Source of the DNA: an uncultured Ruminococcus sp.
GTDB lineage: Bacteria; Bacillota; Clostridia; Oscillospirales; Ruminococcaceae
Direction: 5' to 3'
NCBI RefSeq assembly: GCF_947301925.1
Contig: NZ_CAMYUE010000009.1
Coordinates: 46,902 to 110,901, forward strand
DNA: 64,000 nt
The notes beneath the pieces are model-generated. The model was not told the DNA's origin. It worked only from the letters and a program-made list of their open reading frames with translations, and made no database searches. Below, one piece after another: positions 49,441 through 61,352 of this stretch. A program made the position numbers and the translations under genes. Numbering within the stretch: position 1 is the stretch's first letter; each line of letters opens with the position of its first letter.

Positions 49441-49523
49441 GCTGACAAGGGCTTCTGCGGATATTAAAAAATCATATCTGAAAATCTCCCGATATCCGCA
49501 GACTGCCTTTATCATAAATGTAA

Positions 49524-51143
<1,620 letters not shown>

Positions 51144-51145
51144 TT

Positions 51146-53233
51146 ATGGAAAAGGTAACAGAATATTTCGGCTCAATGGTATTCGACGACAGAATAATGA
51201 AGGCAACGCTTTCGGAAAAGGTATACAAGTCCCTGAAAAGGACTATCGACAGAGGAACTCCTCTTGATATCTCCGTAGCAAACGCAGTTGCCGCAGCTAT
51301 GAAGGACTGGGCAATAGAGCTTGGAGCTACCCACTACACTCACTGGTTCCAGCCAATGACAGGTGTGACCGCCGAGAAGCACGACAGCTTCATTTCCCCT
51401 GCCCCCGACGGACGCGTAATCATGGAGTTCTCGGGCAAGGAGCTTGTAAAGGGCGAGCCTGACGCTTCTTCATTCCCCTCAGGCGGTCTTCGTGCCACAT
51501 TCGAGGCTCGCGGCTATACGGCCTGGGATCCGACCTCATACGCTTTCATCAAGGACGGCACACTGTACATTCCTACAGCATTCTGCTCTTACACAGGCGA
51601 GGCTCTCGATAAGAAGGTACCTCTCCTGCGTTCAATGGAAGCGCTCAACAAACAGGCTATCCGTATCCTGAAGCTTTTCGGAAACACAAGCGTCAAGAGC
51701 GTAAAGACTTCCGTTGGTCCCGAGCAGGAATACTTCCTCGTTGACCGCGATATGTGGAAGAAGAGAAAAGACCTTATCATGACAGGCCGTACACTTTTCG
51801 GCGCTATGCCTCCAAAGGGACAGGAAATGGACGATCACTACTTCGGCTCTATCAAGCCGAGAGTTGCCGAGTACATGGCCGATCTTGACCGTGAGCTCTG
51901 GAAGCTGGGCATACTTGCCAAGACCAAGCACAACGAAGTTGCTCCTGCACAGCACGAGCTTGCTCCTATTTACGATACAACAAATATCGCAGCAGACCAC
52001 AACCAGCTCACAATGGAGATAATGCAGAAAGTGGCTCTCCGTCACAATCTGGTTTGCCTTCTTCACGAAAAGCCTTTCGCAGGCGTAAACGGTTCGGGCA
52101 AGCACAACAACTGGTCTATCTCTACCGATGCAGGCGAGAACCTCCTCTCTCCCGGTGAGACTCCCGCTGAAAACGCACAGTTCCTGCTGTTCCTTGCAGC
52201 CGTTATCAAGGCTGTTGACGATTATCAGGATCTTCTGAGACTTTCAGTCGCTACCGCTGGCAACGACCACCGTCTCGGCGCTAACGAAGCTCCGCCCGCA
52301 GTTATCTCTATCTTCCTCGGCGACGAACTCACAGCAGTTCTGGACGCTATCGAGGCTGACAAGCCCTACGGCGGCACAAAGAAAGAAAAAATGCAGCTTG
52401 GCGTTGATGTTCTGCCTAAGTTCAGCAAGGATTCCACTGACCGTAACAGAACTTCCCCATTCGCATTCACAGGCAACAAGTTCGAGTTCCGTATGCTTGG
52501 TTCTTCCAACAGCATTTCATGCGCTAACATTCACCTCAACGCTGCTGTTGCAGAGGTTCTGAAGCAGTTCGCAGACAAGCTTGAAAAGGCCAAGGACTTC
52601 AACAAGGCACTCCACGATCTTATCAGGAAAACTATCAAGGATCACAAGAGAATTATCTTCAACGGCAACGGCTACGATGATTCATGGATAAAGGAGGCTG
52701 AGAAGCGCGGTCTGATGAACCTGAAGACCACCGCAGACGCTATGCCTCACATCTGCGACAAAAAGAACGTGGATATGCTCACCTCCCACGGTATCTTCAC
52801 CGAAGCCGAGATATTCTCTCGCCGTGATATTATGCTTGAAAACTATGTCAAGACAGTCAACATCGAGGCTGTAACAATGGTCGACATGGCTCGCAAGGAG
52901 ATTATCCCTGCTGTTGCAAAGTTTGCAGCTGACACAGCTTCCGCAGTATCGGTGAAGAAGAGCGTTTCCAAGGCTGCCTGCAAGTACGAGACCAAGCTTG
53001 TGACCGAGCTTTCAGAGCTTATTGACGAAATGGACGCCGCAACAACAAAGCTTGAAGCTGCGATTGCCAAGTTCAAGGGCATCAGCGATATTATCAAGGC
53101 TTCCGAGTTCGTCCGCGACACTATGATCCCTGCTATGGATAAGCTCCGCAGCGCCGCTGACAAGGCTGAAACTGTCACCGCCGAAGACTACTATCCCTTC
53201 CCCACATACGACAAGCTTCTTTTCGGAGTGTGA
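51146..53233 (+). CDS. glnN: Glutamine synthetase type III
   Basis: 695 residues, typical for GSIII, the large double-hexamer glutamine synthetase of Bacteroidetes, cyanobacteria and ruminococci. Motifs: [92 protein letters not shown] and [20 protein letters not shown]. It makes glutamine from glutamate, ammonium and ATP. The start is two bases after pyrG, with AAAGGAG within pyrG's end. This is probably the main ammonium-assimilating GS here. Confidence 0.97.
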   Translation: MEKVTEYFGSMVFDDRIMKATLSEKVYKSLKRTIDRGTPLDISVANAVAAAMKDWAIELGATHYTHWFQPMTGVTAEKHDSFISPAPDGRVIMEFSGKELVKGEPDASSFPSGGLRATFEARGYTAWDPTSYAFIKDGTLYIPTAFCSYTGEALDKKVPLLRSMEALNKQAIRILKLFGNTSVKSVKTSVGPEQEYFLVDRDMWKKRKDLIMTGRTLFGAMPPKGQEMDDHYFGSIKPRVAEYMADLDRELWKLGILAKTKHNEVAPAQHELAPIYDTTNIAADHNQLTMEIMQKVALRHNLVCLLHEKPFAGVNGSGKHNNWSISTDAGENLLSPGETPAENAQFLLFLAAVIKAVDDYQDLLRLSVATAGNDHRLGANEAPPAVISIFLGDELTAVLDAIEADKPYGGTKKEKMQLGVDVLPKFSKDSTDRNRTSPFAFTGNKFEFRMLGSSNSISCANIHLNAAVAEVLKQFADKLEKAKDFNKALHDLIRKTIKDHKRIIFNGNGYDDSWIKEAEKRGLMNLKTTADAMPHICDKKNVDMLTSHGIFTEAEIFSRRDIMLENYVKTVNIEAVTMVDMARKEIIPAVAKFAADTASAVSVKKSVSKAACKYETKLVTELSELIDEMDAATTKLEAAIAKFKGISDIIKASEFVRDTMIPAMDKLRSAADKAETVTAEDYYPFPTYDKLLFGV

Positions 53234-53238
53234 TATAA

Positions 53239-54084
53239 ATGAGATTTACCAAAATGCAGGGCTGCGGCAATGACTATGTGTATGTAAACTGCTTCGGTGA
53301 GAGCGTAAGCTCTCCCGTGCAGCTTGCACGGGCTGTCAGCGACCGTCACTTCGGTATCGGCTCCGACGGACTGGTGCTGATCTGTCCCAGTGATACCGCG
53401 GACTGTAAAATGCGTATGTTCAATCCCGACGGCAGCGAATCGGAGATGTGCGGAAACGCTATCCGCTGTGTGGCCAAGTACGTCTACGACAGGGACATTA
53501 TCCACAAGGAGAAGATAGCTGTGGAGACCCTTGCAGGCATCAAGCTCATAACCGTGAACACCGACGGCAACGATATCGCACGCACCCTTACGGTGGACAT
53601 GGGAGCTCCCATAACCGAGGCGGCCGAGATACCCGTTATGGCAGAAACTTCGCCTGTTACCGACCTCAGACTTGCCGCATATGGCAGGGAGTTCACCTTC
53701 ACCTGCGTATCTATGGGCAACCCTCACGCGGTCACATTCATAGACGAGGACGTCAGCACCTTCGATGTCGAAAAATACGGCAGAGTTTTTGAGCAGGATG
53801 AGCATTTCCCCCACAAGGCAAACATAGAGTTCGTGAACGTCATCTCACCTGCGCATCTGAAAATGCGTGTCTGGGAGCGCGGCACAGGCGAGACTCTCGC
53901 CTGCGGCACAGGCACCTGCGCAACTGTTGCGGCGGCCTGCCTGAACAGTATCAGCCCGCGGGAGCCCGTAACTGTAGACCTTCTCGGCGGTCAGCTCACA
54001 ATAGAGTGGAGCAAGTCAGACGGGCATATCTATATGACAGGTCCTGCGGAATTTACATTTGACGGAGAGTATTACAATGGCTAA
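53239..54084 (+). CDS. dapF: Diaminopimelate epimerase
   Basis: 281 residues. Catalytic Cys71 (NPDGSESEMCGNAIRC) and second Cys in GETLACGTGTCATVAAA. Substrate motifs GCGNDYVYVN and GNPHAVTFI. It converts LL-DAP to meso-DAP for lysine and peptidoglycan. Its stop overlaps the dapL start, so the last two steps from tetrahydrodipicolinate are coupled. It follows glnN by five bases. Confidence 0.96.
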   Translation: MRFTKMQGCGNDYVYVNCFGESVSSPVQLARAVSDRHFGIGSDGLVLICPSDTADCKMRMFNPDGSESEMCGNAIRCVAKYVYDRDIIHKEKIAVETLAGIKLITVNTDGNDIARTLTVDMGAPITEAAEIPVMAETSPVTDLRLAAYGREFTFTCVSMGNPHAVTFIDEDVSTFDVEKYGRVFEQDEHFPHKANIEFVNVISPAHLKMRVWERGTGETLACGTGTCATVAAACLNSISPREPVTVDLLGGQLTIEWSKSDGHIYMTGPAEFTFDGEYYNG

Positions 54085-55279
54085 TTTCAATGAAAAATTT
54101 TTAGACTTAAAAGAAAGCTACCTCTTCAGCGAGGTAGCTAAACGTGTTTCTGCATTTCAGCAGAGCAATCCCGAAAAATCCGTGATACGCCTTGGCATAG
54201 GCGATGTTACCCTTCCCCTGGGCAAAACCGTGGTGCAGGCCTTGCACTCCGCCGCCGATGAAATGGGCGTTGCAGAAAGCTTTCGCGGATACGGTCCCGA
54301 ACAGGGCTACGACTTCCTGAGAGAAGCGATACAGTCACACTACAGCACGTTCGGCGTAAAGCTGGACACCGACGAGATATTCGTCTCCGACGGAGCAAAA
54401 TCCGATACGGGAAACATCACCGACCTTTTCTCAAAGGACAACACAGTTATGATACCCGATCCCGTGTATCCCGTTTACGTCGATACCAACACCATGAACG
54501 ACAGGAACATCGTCTACATCAACGGAACTGCGGAGAACGATTTCCTCCCCATGCCTGACAGAAGCGTTCATGCGGACATAATCTATATCTGCTCGCCGAA
54601 CAATCCCACAGGCGCCTGCTACAACAGGGCACAGCTCCGTGAGTGGGTGGACTACGCCCTCGAAAACGACGCTGTTATCCTCTTTGATTCTGCCTATGAG
54701 TGCTTTATCTCCGACAGCGGGCTCCCTCACAGTATCTATGAGACAGAGGGTGCTGAGCGCTGTGCGGTGGAGTTCTGCTCCCTGTCGAAAACCGCAGGCT
54801 TTACAGGTACACGCTGCGGATATACCGTTGTTCCCAAGGCAATAACATCAAAGTCCTCTGACGGCAGAGAAATGAGCCTCAACAAGATGTGGAACCGCCG
54901 TCAGTGTACAAAATTCAACGGCGTTCCCTATATCGTTCAGCGTGCCGCTGCAGCTGTTTTCAGTGAGGATGGCATGAAAGAGGCAAAGGCCATGATCGCT
55001 CATTATATGGAGAATGCAAAGATCATCGCAGATACCATGAACGACCTCGGTATACGCTATACAGGCGGTATCAACTCGCCCTATATATGGTTTGAGTGTC
55101 CCTTCGGCATGGACAGCTGGCAGTTCTTCGATTTTCTGCTTGAAAAGGCAGGCGTCGTGGGAACTCCCGGTGCAGGCTTCGGCATGAACGGCAACAACTG
55201 GTTCCGCCTTACCGCCTTCAACAACAAGGAGAATACCGTGGAGGCCATGAACAGGTTCCGTAGTATACTTAAAAAGTGA
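54077..55279 (+). CDS. dapL: LL-diaminopimelate aminotransferase
   Basis: 400 residues from the ATG that overlaps dapF's stop (ATGGCTAA). PLP-dependent fold-type I: VIRLGIGDVTLPLGKTVVQA, FVSDGAKSDTGNITDLFSKD, ICSPNNPTGACYNRAQL, and the PLP Lys in EFCSLSKTAGFTGTRCGYTV. It turns tetrahydrodipicolinate directly to LL-DAP using glutamate, bypassing acylated intermediates. The glutamate link explains its place behind GS/GOGAT genes. Confidence 0.95.
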   Translation: MANFNEKFLDLKESYLFSEVAKRVSAFQQSNPEKSVIRLGIGDVTLPLGKTVVQALHSAADEMGVAESFRGYGPEQGYDFLREAIQSHYSTFGVKLDTDEIFVSDGAKSDTGNITDLFSKDNTVMIPDPVYPVYVDTNTMNDRNIVYINGTAENDFLPMPDRSVHADIIYICSPNNPTGACYNRAQLREWVDYALENDAVILFDSAYECFISDSGLPHSIYETEGAERCAVEFCSLSKTAGFTGTRCGYTVVPKAITSKSSDGREMSLNKMWNRRQCTKFNGVPYIVQRAAAAVFSEDGMKEAKAMIAHYMENAKIIADTMNDLGIRYTGGINSPYIWFECPFGMDSWQFFDFLLEKAGVVGTPGAGFGMNGNNWFRLTAFNNKENTVEAMNRFRSILKK

Positions 55280-55306
55280 AAACTGTATCCACCTGCATAA
55301 TAATGC

Positions 55307-55338
55307 AAAAAGAGCGGCATATCTGCCGCTCTTTTTTT
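55307..55338. terminator. Bidirectional terminator after dapL
   Basis: AGAGCGGCA (55311-55319) with TGCCGCTCT (55324-55332), flanked by A4 and T7. Confidence 0.9.
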
Positions 55339-55342
55339 AACA

Positions 55343-58054
55343 TCAGCTGTTGAACATTCCGTCAAGTGTATCGGCCAGATCGTTAAGATCATCCTGGTCA
55401 AAATCAAAGCTGCCAAAGCCGAAATCACCGATGCTTACACGGGGTTCAATGACAACGTCCTCATTTATGGGCTTGCTGAAATCGAATATCTCGTCTGTGC
55501 CGTAGATAACATATGACATTTCTACAGGGACATAGCCTGTGTCAAAGTATATCTTGGTGCCGTCAGTGGTGATATTGATGTTCATGAACTCCTGAAGCTC
55601 GGAATTCTTTTTATTCTTGCCGTTCAGCTTCTCCATGCTCTTGTTCATGGCGTCAACAAGCTTCCTGAGAGATATCTTTGAGCCCTTCTGAACGTAGTAA
55701 TCCTGAGCCTTGCTCTTTGAGCGGTCCGAGGTACCGTCGGCAGCCATTGCCATTATAGTTACCTTTACCTTCTCGCCCTTGCTTCCGTCTGATATGGGAG
55801 CATCGCTGCCGTGTGCCGCACCGAAATCGTCATCGACTGCAAGATTACAGTCAATGCTTTCTTTATCCAACATGAAAAAGGAGATCATATCAAGAGCTTT
55901 GAATCCCTCAGCATCTGCGCTTATCTCCGTACTGCCTACCCAGCTTGCATCGAAATCCAGAACAAGATTTCCGTCCTCATCTGTTTTGCCGACTGATTTG
56001 CCGTTTATGGTCACATCGGCGTCAGGGATAGGATGACTTCCGCAGTGAACGTTAAAAGTGATCTTTCCGGAAGGATCGATCATTTTTGTTTCGATAAACG
56101 CCTCTGCAACAGCCTGCTGTTCTTCCTTGCTGAATCCTAACTGATTGGCGGTACTGATAACTGCAAGAGCAGCTTCCTCAAAATCAGGGCTGCTTGAAAG
56201 ACTGAACATTGAATTGAAGAATAATTTTCCTATCTGATCTTCCGATAAGCCTTTCTGATTCATAAGGTATGCGGTATGTGAGATAACTGTCGGATTATTA
56301 TGTTCATCAGACCATGCAGCATCAAATTTGCTGTCACCTACAACAGCAGGAGCATTGTACTTATTGGGATCGATGGCACTTCGTACATTAGTCTCGTAAC
56401 CTTTCCAATCTTTTGAGACCTCATTTACCGAGAATTCCCAATCGCCTGAAATCAATGATCCCATTACATCAGCGTAGCCTTCATCTACAGTTCTTGCGTA
56501 TACATTACTTTTCAGATGAGCTATGTTATTCATTACACCGTGAGTATATTCGTGTCCGAGAATTCCCTTGCCTATTAGTGCCTGACCGCCTAATTCGCTG
56601 ATCATAAAAAGATTTGTTCCGCCTACGTAGCACGCGTTATTATATTCACGCCAACTCGGAAGCATCACCTTAATGAAGGAATATACATTCAACAATTTAT
56701 TATCTGTCATCTCAGGTACTTCTTTAAAGAGGGTATCATTGACACCTACAATGATGTCCAGAGCCATACCTTGTCCGTCAAGCGACTTCCAGCCTAACTT
56801 ATTATCATAATAATCATATGCATTCTGAATACTGCTCATGGAACCAATGGTATAATCGGGAAGCATCGGATCGGGCAGATCCATTACAGGCATCAGGACT
56901 AACGGTTCTATAAGCTCGGTATAATCCAGTTTGGGATAAACATAAAGCTTTTTATTACCGTTCTTACCGCCCGGTACTTCTACAGCTGCAAGGGGTTCAA
57001 ATCCTCCGAACAAACAATTTACAGTCATAGCAGCGGTAAACGAAGCACTTTCTGCGTCTGTTACTGTGATATCACGATTCGGATCGTAGAGATTATAGCC
57101 AATGGTATCTCTTTTTTCAAGTTCAACATGATATACCTTGTCATTTATCTCCACATCGAGACCTTCGACAAGTGATGAATAAAGAGAGTTTTCATCAATT
57201 ATCTCGCCGCTGTTCGCATCTATTATCAGTTCGGCTGACTTTTCATCTCCGATAACCTTAATAACATAGGCAAGACTCTGTGAATAGATTCCGTTAGATG
57301 GGAGAATACAAAGCTCTTCTTCAAGTATCTTTGCCTCGCCGCCTATATGCTTCCTTGCGATCTCCTCGGCCTTTTCCTGATCTATGGAAGGCTCTGTATC
57401 GATGTCTACGGGAGTATATCCGCCGCTGACGGAATCAACCACTCCTTCTTTGTTAACAGCAACGATGAGCTGATTTCCGTATATGGGCACATCGTCATAT
57501 ACCTGCTGGTATTTGTAGTATGTACAGTCCTCAAATGTGTTTTCGCTGACGAAGCTGAGCTCGTCAAAGGCATCTTCAATGCCTATCTGCTCCGCATAGC
57601 TGTCAATGAACTCCAGCGCTTCGTAATCCTCGGATACCTTCTCGTCAAAGCTTCCTGAGAGCATCTGGAAGTCTCCGTTATCGTCATAGCTGATACCGAG
57701 CTGAGTACATTCGCTCTCTGCGGGTCCGTCATTATAAAGGTTTTCGGCCACGGGCTCATCTGTGTCCGCGTCATAGTCCGTTATATCAAGCAGATCTTCA
57801 ACGGCACTGTCGTTCTTTTTGCCGCCCTTGCTTTTTCTTCCGTCGGAATCGCTGTCAGAAAAATGACGATACAGGAAAAATCCGCCTAAGCCTGAGCATA
57901 CAAGTGCAGCGGCAGTAATAATGATAAGTGGCTTTTTGTTCTTCTTTCCTGCCTTTGGCTGAGCCTGTTCCGCAGGAGCGGAGGTGGTCTGAGCAGGGGC
58001 AGGAGCCTGTTCCGCTGAAGCTACCTGAACGGGATCCATCGAATTCTGTTCCAT
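55343..58054 (-). CDS. Membrane-anchored thermolysin-like (M4) metalloprotease
   Basis: 903 residues. A Pro/Ala/Gln-rich cytoplasmic start and one hydrophobic helix (PLIIITAAALVCSGLGGFFL, about 43-62) make it a type II membrane protein with the rest outside. A propeptide-like region (QVYDDVPIYGNQLIVAVNKE, SAELIIDANSGEII) precedes the catalytic domain. Its zinc motif is GILGHEYTHGVMNNI and the third ligand is in TVDEGYADVMGSL. VISHTAYLM supplies the transition-state His. Beyond this are beta domains (VTINGKSVGKTDEDGNLVLD). Tethering is unusual, because M4 enzymes are normally released. The substrate is unknown. Confidence 0.88.
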   Translation of the reverse strand: MEQNSMDPVQVASAEQAPAPAQTTSAPAEQAQPKAGKKNKKPLIIITAAALVCSGLGGFFLYRHFSDSDSDGRKSKGGKKNDSAVEDLLDITDYDADTDEPVAENLYNDGPAESECTQLGISYDDNGDFQMLSGSFDEKVSEDYEALEFIDSYAEQIGIEDAFDELSFVSENTFEDCTYYKYQQVYDDVPIYGNQLIVAVNKEGVVDSVSGGYTPVDIDTEPSIDQEKAEEIARKHIGGEAKILEEELCILPSNGIYSQSLAYVIKVIGDEKSAELIIDANSGEIIDENSLYSSLVEGLDVEINDKVYHVELEKRDTIGYNLYDPNRDITVTDAESASFTAAMTVNCLFGGFEPLAAVEVPGGKNGNKKLYVYPKLDYTELIEPLVLMPVMDLPDPMLPDYTIGSMSSIQNAYDYYDNKLGWKSLDGQGMALDIIVGVNDTLFKEVPEMTDNKLLNVYSFIKVMLPSWREYNNACYVGGTNLFMISELGGQALIGKGILGHEYTHGVMNNIAHLKSNVYARTVDEGYADVMGSLISGDWEFSVNEVSKDWKGYETNVRSAIDPNKYNAPAVVGDSKFDAAWSDEHNNPTVISHTAYLMNQKGLSEDQIGKLFFNSMFSLSSSPDFEEAALAVISTANQLGFSKEEQQAVAEAFIETKMIDPSGKITFNVHCGSHPIPDADVTINGKSVGKTDEDGNLVLDFDASWVGSTEISADAEGFKALDMISFFMLDKESIDCNLAVDDDFGAAHGSDAPISDGSKGEKVKVTIMAMAADGTSDRSKSKAQDYYVQKGSKISLRKLVDAMNKSMEKLNGKNKKNSELQEFMNINITTDGTKIYFDTGYVPVEMSYVIYGTDEIFDFSKPINEDVVIEPRVSIGDFGFGSFDFDQDDLNDLADTLDGMFNS

Positions 58055-58158
58055 AGTGTCCTCTTTTCATAATGTATTGACCGACCGCAATGTGGTTAAT
58101 CCTGTGTGCTTGCATATGCTGTATATCCTGTTGGTACATATGGGGCAAGTCTGCCCAT

Positions 58159-58187
58159 AGTATAGCATAATTCCGGCCAAAAGTCAA
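58159..58187 (-). promoter_or_regulatory. Sigma-A promoter of the M4 protease
   Basis: Minus strand TTGACT (58187-58182), 17-base spacer, TATACT (58164-58159). Confidence 0.85.
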
Positions 58188-58262
58188 TATGCTGCCGCCC
58201 CCATGAGATCATACTGCATATCCGTAGCGGAAGACGGTTTATGTCCTGTCCCGAAAGCAGAA

Positions 58263-58290
58263 CAGCCGCAGGATGTGTTTCCTGCGGCTG
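58263..58290 (-). terminator. Hairpin after the oxidoreductase operon
   Basis: CAGCCGCAGG (58263-58272) with CCTGCGGCTG (58281-58290). The T run is weak. Same arms as the terminators at 36140 and 62083. Confidence 0.65.
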
Positions 58291-58314
58291 CAATATGTCA
58301 GCTTCAGCTGCTTG

Positions 58315-59208
58315 TTAAAGAGCGAAGTTTTTCCCGATATACTCCCACTTCTTATCCCTTGAAGCTGTGATGATCCGTATATCGTCGTCTGTGAGATGCT
58401 TAAAGCGTCCCTGCTTTTTCAGATAAGCCTCAACGCTTGTGAACTCCTTGGGCTTGTGGTTCAGCCTGAACTCGCCGTTTTCATACTCTGCAAGATACCA
58501 GAGGCCGCAGTCCACCACTTCCTTTGCGATATCCACGGTCTCATCGGGAGCGACTCCCCAGCCTGTGGGACACGGAGCTATAACGTGGATATACTTGGTG
58601 CCCTGTATCTGCGAAGCCTTCTGCACCTTCTGTATAAAGTCCGAGATATAGCCTACGCTTGCTGTGGCTGCATAGGGGATATCATGAGCGGCAGCTATCT
58701 CGAACATATTCTTCTTGGGACGGATATTTCCGTGTATATTTGAGCCTGCGGGAGTAGTTGTGGTCTTTGCGCCAAATGGTGTCAGACCGCTTTTCTGTAT
58801 GCCCGTATTCATATAGGCTTCGTTGTCGTAGCAGATATAGATGATATTGTCGTTGCGGTCTATAGCTCCGGAAAGAGCCTGTATTCCGATATCTGCGGTA
58901 CCGCCGTCACCTGCAAAGCCGACTGCGGTAAATTCCTTTATCCCCCTTGCGCGGAGACCTGCCTCAACTCCGGTGAGCATGGAAGCCGTGCCTGCAAATG
59001 TTGAGATTATGGAGTTGTTTGAAAAGCACAGCTGAGGAAAATTAAAGCCCACCGCCGACATACAGCCTGCCGGCAGCACCGATACCGCATTGGGGCCGAG
59101 GACCTTCAGTGCAGCTCTTACCGCAAGGCTTCCGCCGCAGCCTGCACAGGCCTTATGCCCGTAGAAAAACTCCTCACGGGATATGCTTTCCGCCGTTTTA
59201 TTAGCCAT
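58315..59208 (-). CDS. porB: 2-oxoacid:ferredoxin oxidoreductase beta subunit (TPP-binding)
   Basis: 297 residues. Cys of the proximal Fe-S cluster in HKACAGCGGSLAVRAALK; TPP/Mg site VGFAGDGGTADIGIQALSGA with YICYDNEAYMNTGIQKSG. The beta subunit binds thiamine diphosphate and a [4Fe-4S] cluster and carries the C-C bond chemistry. Its ATG overlaps the alpha-subunit stop. The four-subunit layout is that of pyruvate, 2-ketoisovalerate or related oxidoreductases; por naming is provisional. Confidence 0.9.
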   Translation of the reverse strand: MANKTAESISREEFFYGHKACAGCGGSLAVRAALKVLGPNAVSVLPAGCMSAVGFNFPQLCFSNNSIISTFAGTASMLTGVEAGLRARGIKEFTAVGFAGDGGTADIGIQALSGAIDRNDNIIYICYDNEAYMNTGIQKSGLTPFGAKTTTTPAGSNIHGNIRPKKNMFEIAAAHDIPYAATASVGYISDFIQKVQKASQIQGTKYIHVIAPCPTGWGVAPDETVDIAKEVVDCGLWYLAEYENGEFRLNHKPKEFTSVEAYLKKQGRFKHLTDDDIRIITASRDKKWEYIGKNFAL

Positions 59209-60367
59209 TGTCCCCGCCTCCTATTCCGATAAAATTGACGCTTTCCGTTCCTTTTGCGATATCGCTGTATATTTTTTCGATATCGGCCGCTGAGATATTC
59301 CTTCCGCCCAGACCGCCGATGAAGTTATAGCCCTTTACGTTCACGCCTGCCTTTTTCAGCGCGGAGTTAACGTTGGTAAAGACGGTACCATCATTGCCGA
59401 AGCTGATGTCCTTTTCAAGAACTGCATAGGCCTTTGCATTGCGCAGCACAGCGGCGATCTCTTCATTCGGGAAAGGCCTCATATAGCGTATGCGGACAAC
59501 TCCCGCCTTTATCCCCTCTCCGCGGAGCTTATCCGCGGTCTCGCGGCAGAGACCTGCTATGCTTCCGAGAGTGACGATGATGTATTCGGCGTCATCGGTG
59601 CGGTAGCTTTCAAGCAGTCCCGTGTACTTTCTTCCGAATATCCCGGCAAATTCCTTTTCTGTCTCGGTGATGACCTGACGGGCAGCAAGAACGCCCTCAT
59701 GCTCCTTGTATTTGAAGATGTAGTTTGTGTCGGGACCTGCGGAAAATGCCATATTTTTCGGGGCATCAAGGTCTATGCGGTTGTCTGTCTCATAGGGGGG
59801 CAGGAATCTGTCCGCCTGCTCCCTTTCGGGTATATCCACTGTCTCATATGTATGGGTGAGCACAAATCCGTCAAGGTTGGCCATGAACGGAGTTGATACC
59901 CTCTTATCCTCTGCTATCCTGTAGCTCATGAGCGCAAGGTCAAGAGCCTCCTGAGCGTTTTCGGCATAGGCCTGTATCCAGCCGCTGTCAAGCTGTGAAA
60001 GGCTGTCGCGCTGATCGCCGTAGATATTCCACGGGAGAGCTGTGGAGCGGTCAGCATTCATCATGACAATGGGGAAACGTCCGCCCGAAGCATAGTAAAG
60101 ACATTCCGCCATGTAGAGAAGTCCCTGGGACGAGGTGGCCGTAAAGGCTCTGGCACCTGCTGCACTTGCGCCTATAGCGCACGACATGGCCGAATGCTCT
60201 GACTCCACATGAACATACTCGGCTTTAAGGCTGCCGTCCTCCACCATTTCCGAAAGGCGCTCCACCACGATGGTCTGGGGAGTTATGGGGTAGGCCGATA
60301 TCACCTGGGGACGGGCAAGGCGTATGCCCTCCGCAAAGGCTTCATTGCCTGATAAGAACTTCTTCAT
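59201..60367 (-). CDS. porA: 2-oxoacid:ferredoxin oxidoreductase alpha subunit
   Basis: 388 residues from the ATG after GGAGGCGGAG that overlaps the delta-subunit stop (ATGA). Motifs: SGNEAFAEGIRLARPQVISA, YPITPQTIVVERLSEMVED, HVESEHSAMSCAIGASAAGA, TSSQGLLYMAECLYYASGGR. The alpha subunit shapes the substrate pocket (ADRSTALPWNIYGDQRDSLS) and supplies the second half of the TPP site. Oxidation gives acyl-CoA, CO2 and reduced ferredoxin; the reverse reaction is reductive carboxylation. Substrate cannot be settled from motifs. Confidence 0.9.
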   Translation of the reverse strand: MKKFLSGNEAFAEGIRLARPQVISAYPITPQTIVVERLSEMVEDGSLKAEYVHVESEHSAMSCAIGASAAGARAFTATSSQGLLYMAECLYYASGGRFPIVMMNADRSTALPWNIYGDQRDSLSQLDSGWIQAYAENAQEALDLALMSYRIAEDKRVSTPFMANLDGFVLTHTYETVDIPEREQADRFLPPYETDNRIDLDAPKNMAFSAGPDTNYIFKYKEHEGVLAARQVITETEKEFAGIFGRKYTGLLESYRTDDAEYIIVTLGSIAGLCRETADKLRGEGIKAGVVRIRYMRPFPNEEIAAVLRNAKAYAVLEKDISFGNDGTVFTNVNSALKKAGVNVKGYNFIGGLGGRNISAADIEKIYSDIAKGTESVNFIGIGGGDNG

Positions 60368-60657
60368 TTGCGCTCCGCCTCCATTTCTATTGCACCTATC
60401 CTGCATATTTTTGCGCATATACCGCAGCCCTTGCAGAAATCGTAATCTATGGCTGCTTTGCCGTCCTTAACAGAAATTACTCCGTCGGGACAGTAGAGAT
60501 AGCACTGCTCGCAGCCCACACATTTCTGAGTATTGACAACAGGTCTGATACTTCTCCAGCCGCTGTTGACGGTGGTGAGATAGCCTGCCTCAAAGGACGT
60601 ATTTTCAGGAACCTCGTCAAATGTGAAGCTCTTCTTTTCTCTTATGTAGGGTCTCAC
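60364..60657 (-). CDS. porD: 2-oxoacid:ferredoxin oxidoreductase delta subunit (2[4Fe-4S])
   Basis: 97 residues from a GTG that overlaps the gamma-subunit stop (GTGA), with GGAGG upstream. Two ferredoxin Cys motifs: KCVGCEQCYLYCPDG and FCKGCGICAKICRIG. It passes electrons from the catalytic subunits to external ferredoxin. Length and double cluster match PorD of four-subunit enzymes. Confidence 0.93.
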   Translation of the reverse strand: MRPYIREKKSFTFDEVPENTSFEAGYLTTVNSGWRSIRPVVNTQKCVGCEQCYLYCPDGVISVKDGKAAIDYDFCKGCGICAKICRIGAIEMEAERK

Positions 60658-61169
60658 TTCGCCACCTCCTGCACTGCACCGAGAAGTGCGTTTATATTGC
60701 GCTCCTGTATCTTCTGAGGCATATAGCCCCTTACTGCGTCAGCTGCATCGTCAGCCGTCACTGCTCCGGAAAGTCCCGCAAGGAGTCCCAGCATGACCGT
60801 ATTCACTGTGGGCAGCCTGAACTGTGCCGCAAGACTGTCTGCGTCAAACGTCAGCACATCGCTGATATCATTCTTTGAATTCACGATGATACGTCCGCCC
60901 TCCTTCAGCAGCTCATGCAGCTGCGGACTGTACAGGGTATCGTCAAGGATAACGATATAGTCGGCCTTCTCGGTCTGGCTCCTGTCAACAACGGGTTTTG
61001 TGTCAAGCTTTGTGAAGGCTCTTACGGGAGCTCCTCGGCGTTCGGGGCCGAAGGACGGGAATGCAAGAGCATACTTCTCATCGCCGTCGATGGTGTAGGC
61101 TGCTCCAAGGAGCTTGGCGGCAGTAAATGCTCCCTGACCGCCTCTTCCGAGCCATATTATCTCAAACAT
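60654..61169 (-). CDS. porC: 2-oxoacid:ferredoxin oxidoreductase gamma subunit
   Basis: 171 residues. Starts FEIIWLGRGGQGAFTAAKLL, typical of the gamma subunit; also FPSFGPERRGAPVRAFTKLD and LPTVNTVMLGLLAGLSGAV. It helps bind CoA in the assembled complex. First gene of the gamma-delta-alpha-beta operon. RBS GGAGAAG. Confidence 0.92.
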   Translation of the reverse strand: MFEIIWLGRGGQGAFTAAKLLGAAYTIDGDEKYALAFPSFGPERRGAPVRAFTKLDTKPVVDRSQTEKADYIVILDDTLYSPQLHELLKEGGRIIVNSKNDISDVLTFDADSLAAQFRLPTVNTVMLGLLAGLSGAVTADDAADAVRGYMPQKIQERNINALLGAVQEVAK

Positions 61170-61200
61170 AGTTCTTCTCCTATCGTTTTAGTATGTTTTA

Positions 61201-61230
61201 ATTATACACCCGTGGAGAGCAAGTGTCCAA
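61201..61230 (-). promoter_or_regulatory. Promoter of the oxidoreductase operon
   Basis: Minus strand TTGGAC (61230-61225), 18-base spacer, TATAAT (61206-61201). A perfect 9-base inverted repeat AGGATATAG/CTATATCCT (61248-61272) lies just upstream and may bind a regulator. Confidence 0.7.
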
Positions 61231-61352
61231 TACGATAGTTTTATCATAGGATATAGAAAAATACTATATCCTGCACATTACCCCTGCCTCATTAAATTGC
61301 ATAAAAACCCGCCTTGCCAATTGTGCACAACGATAAAAATATCCCGTTTCTA

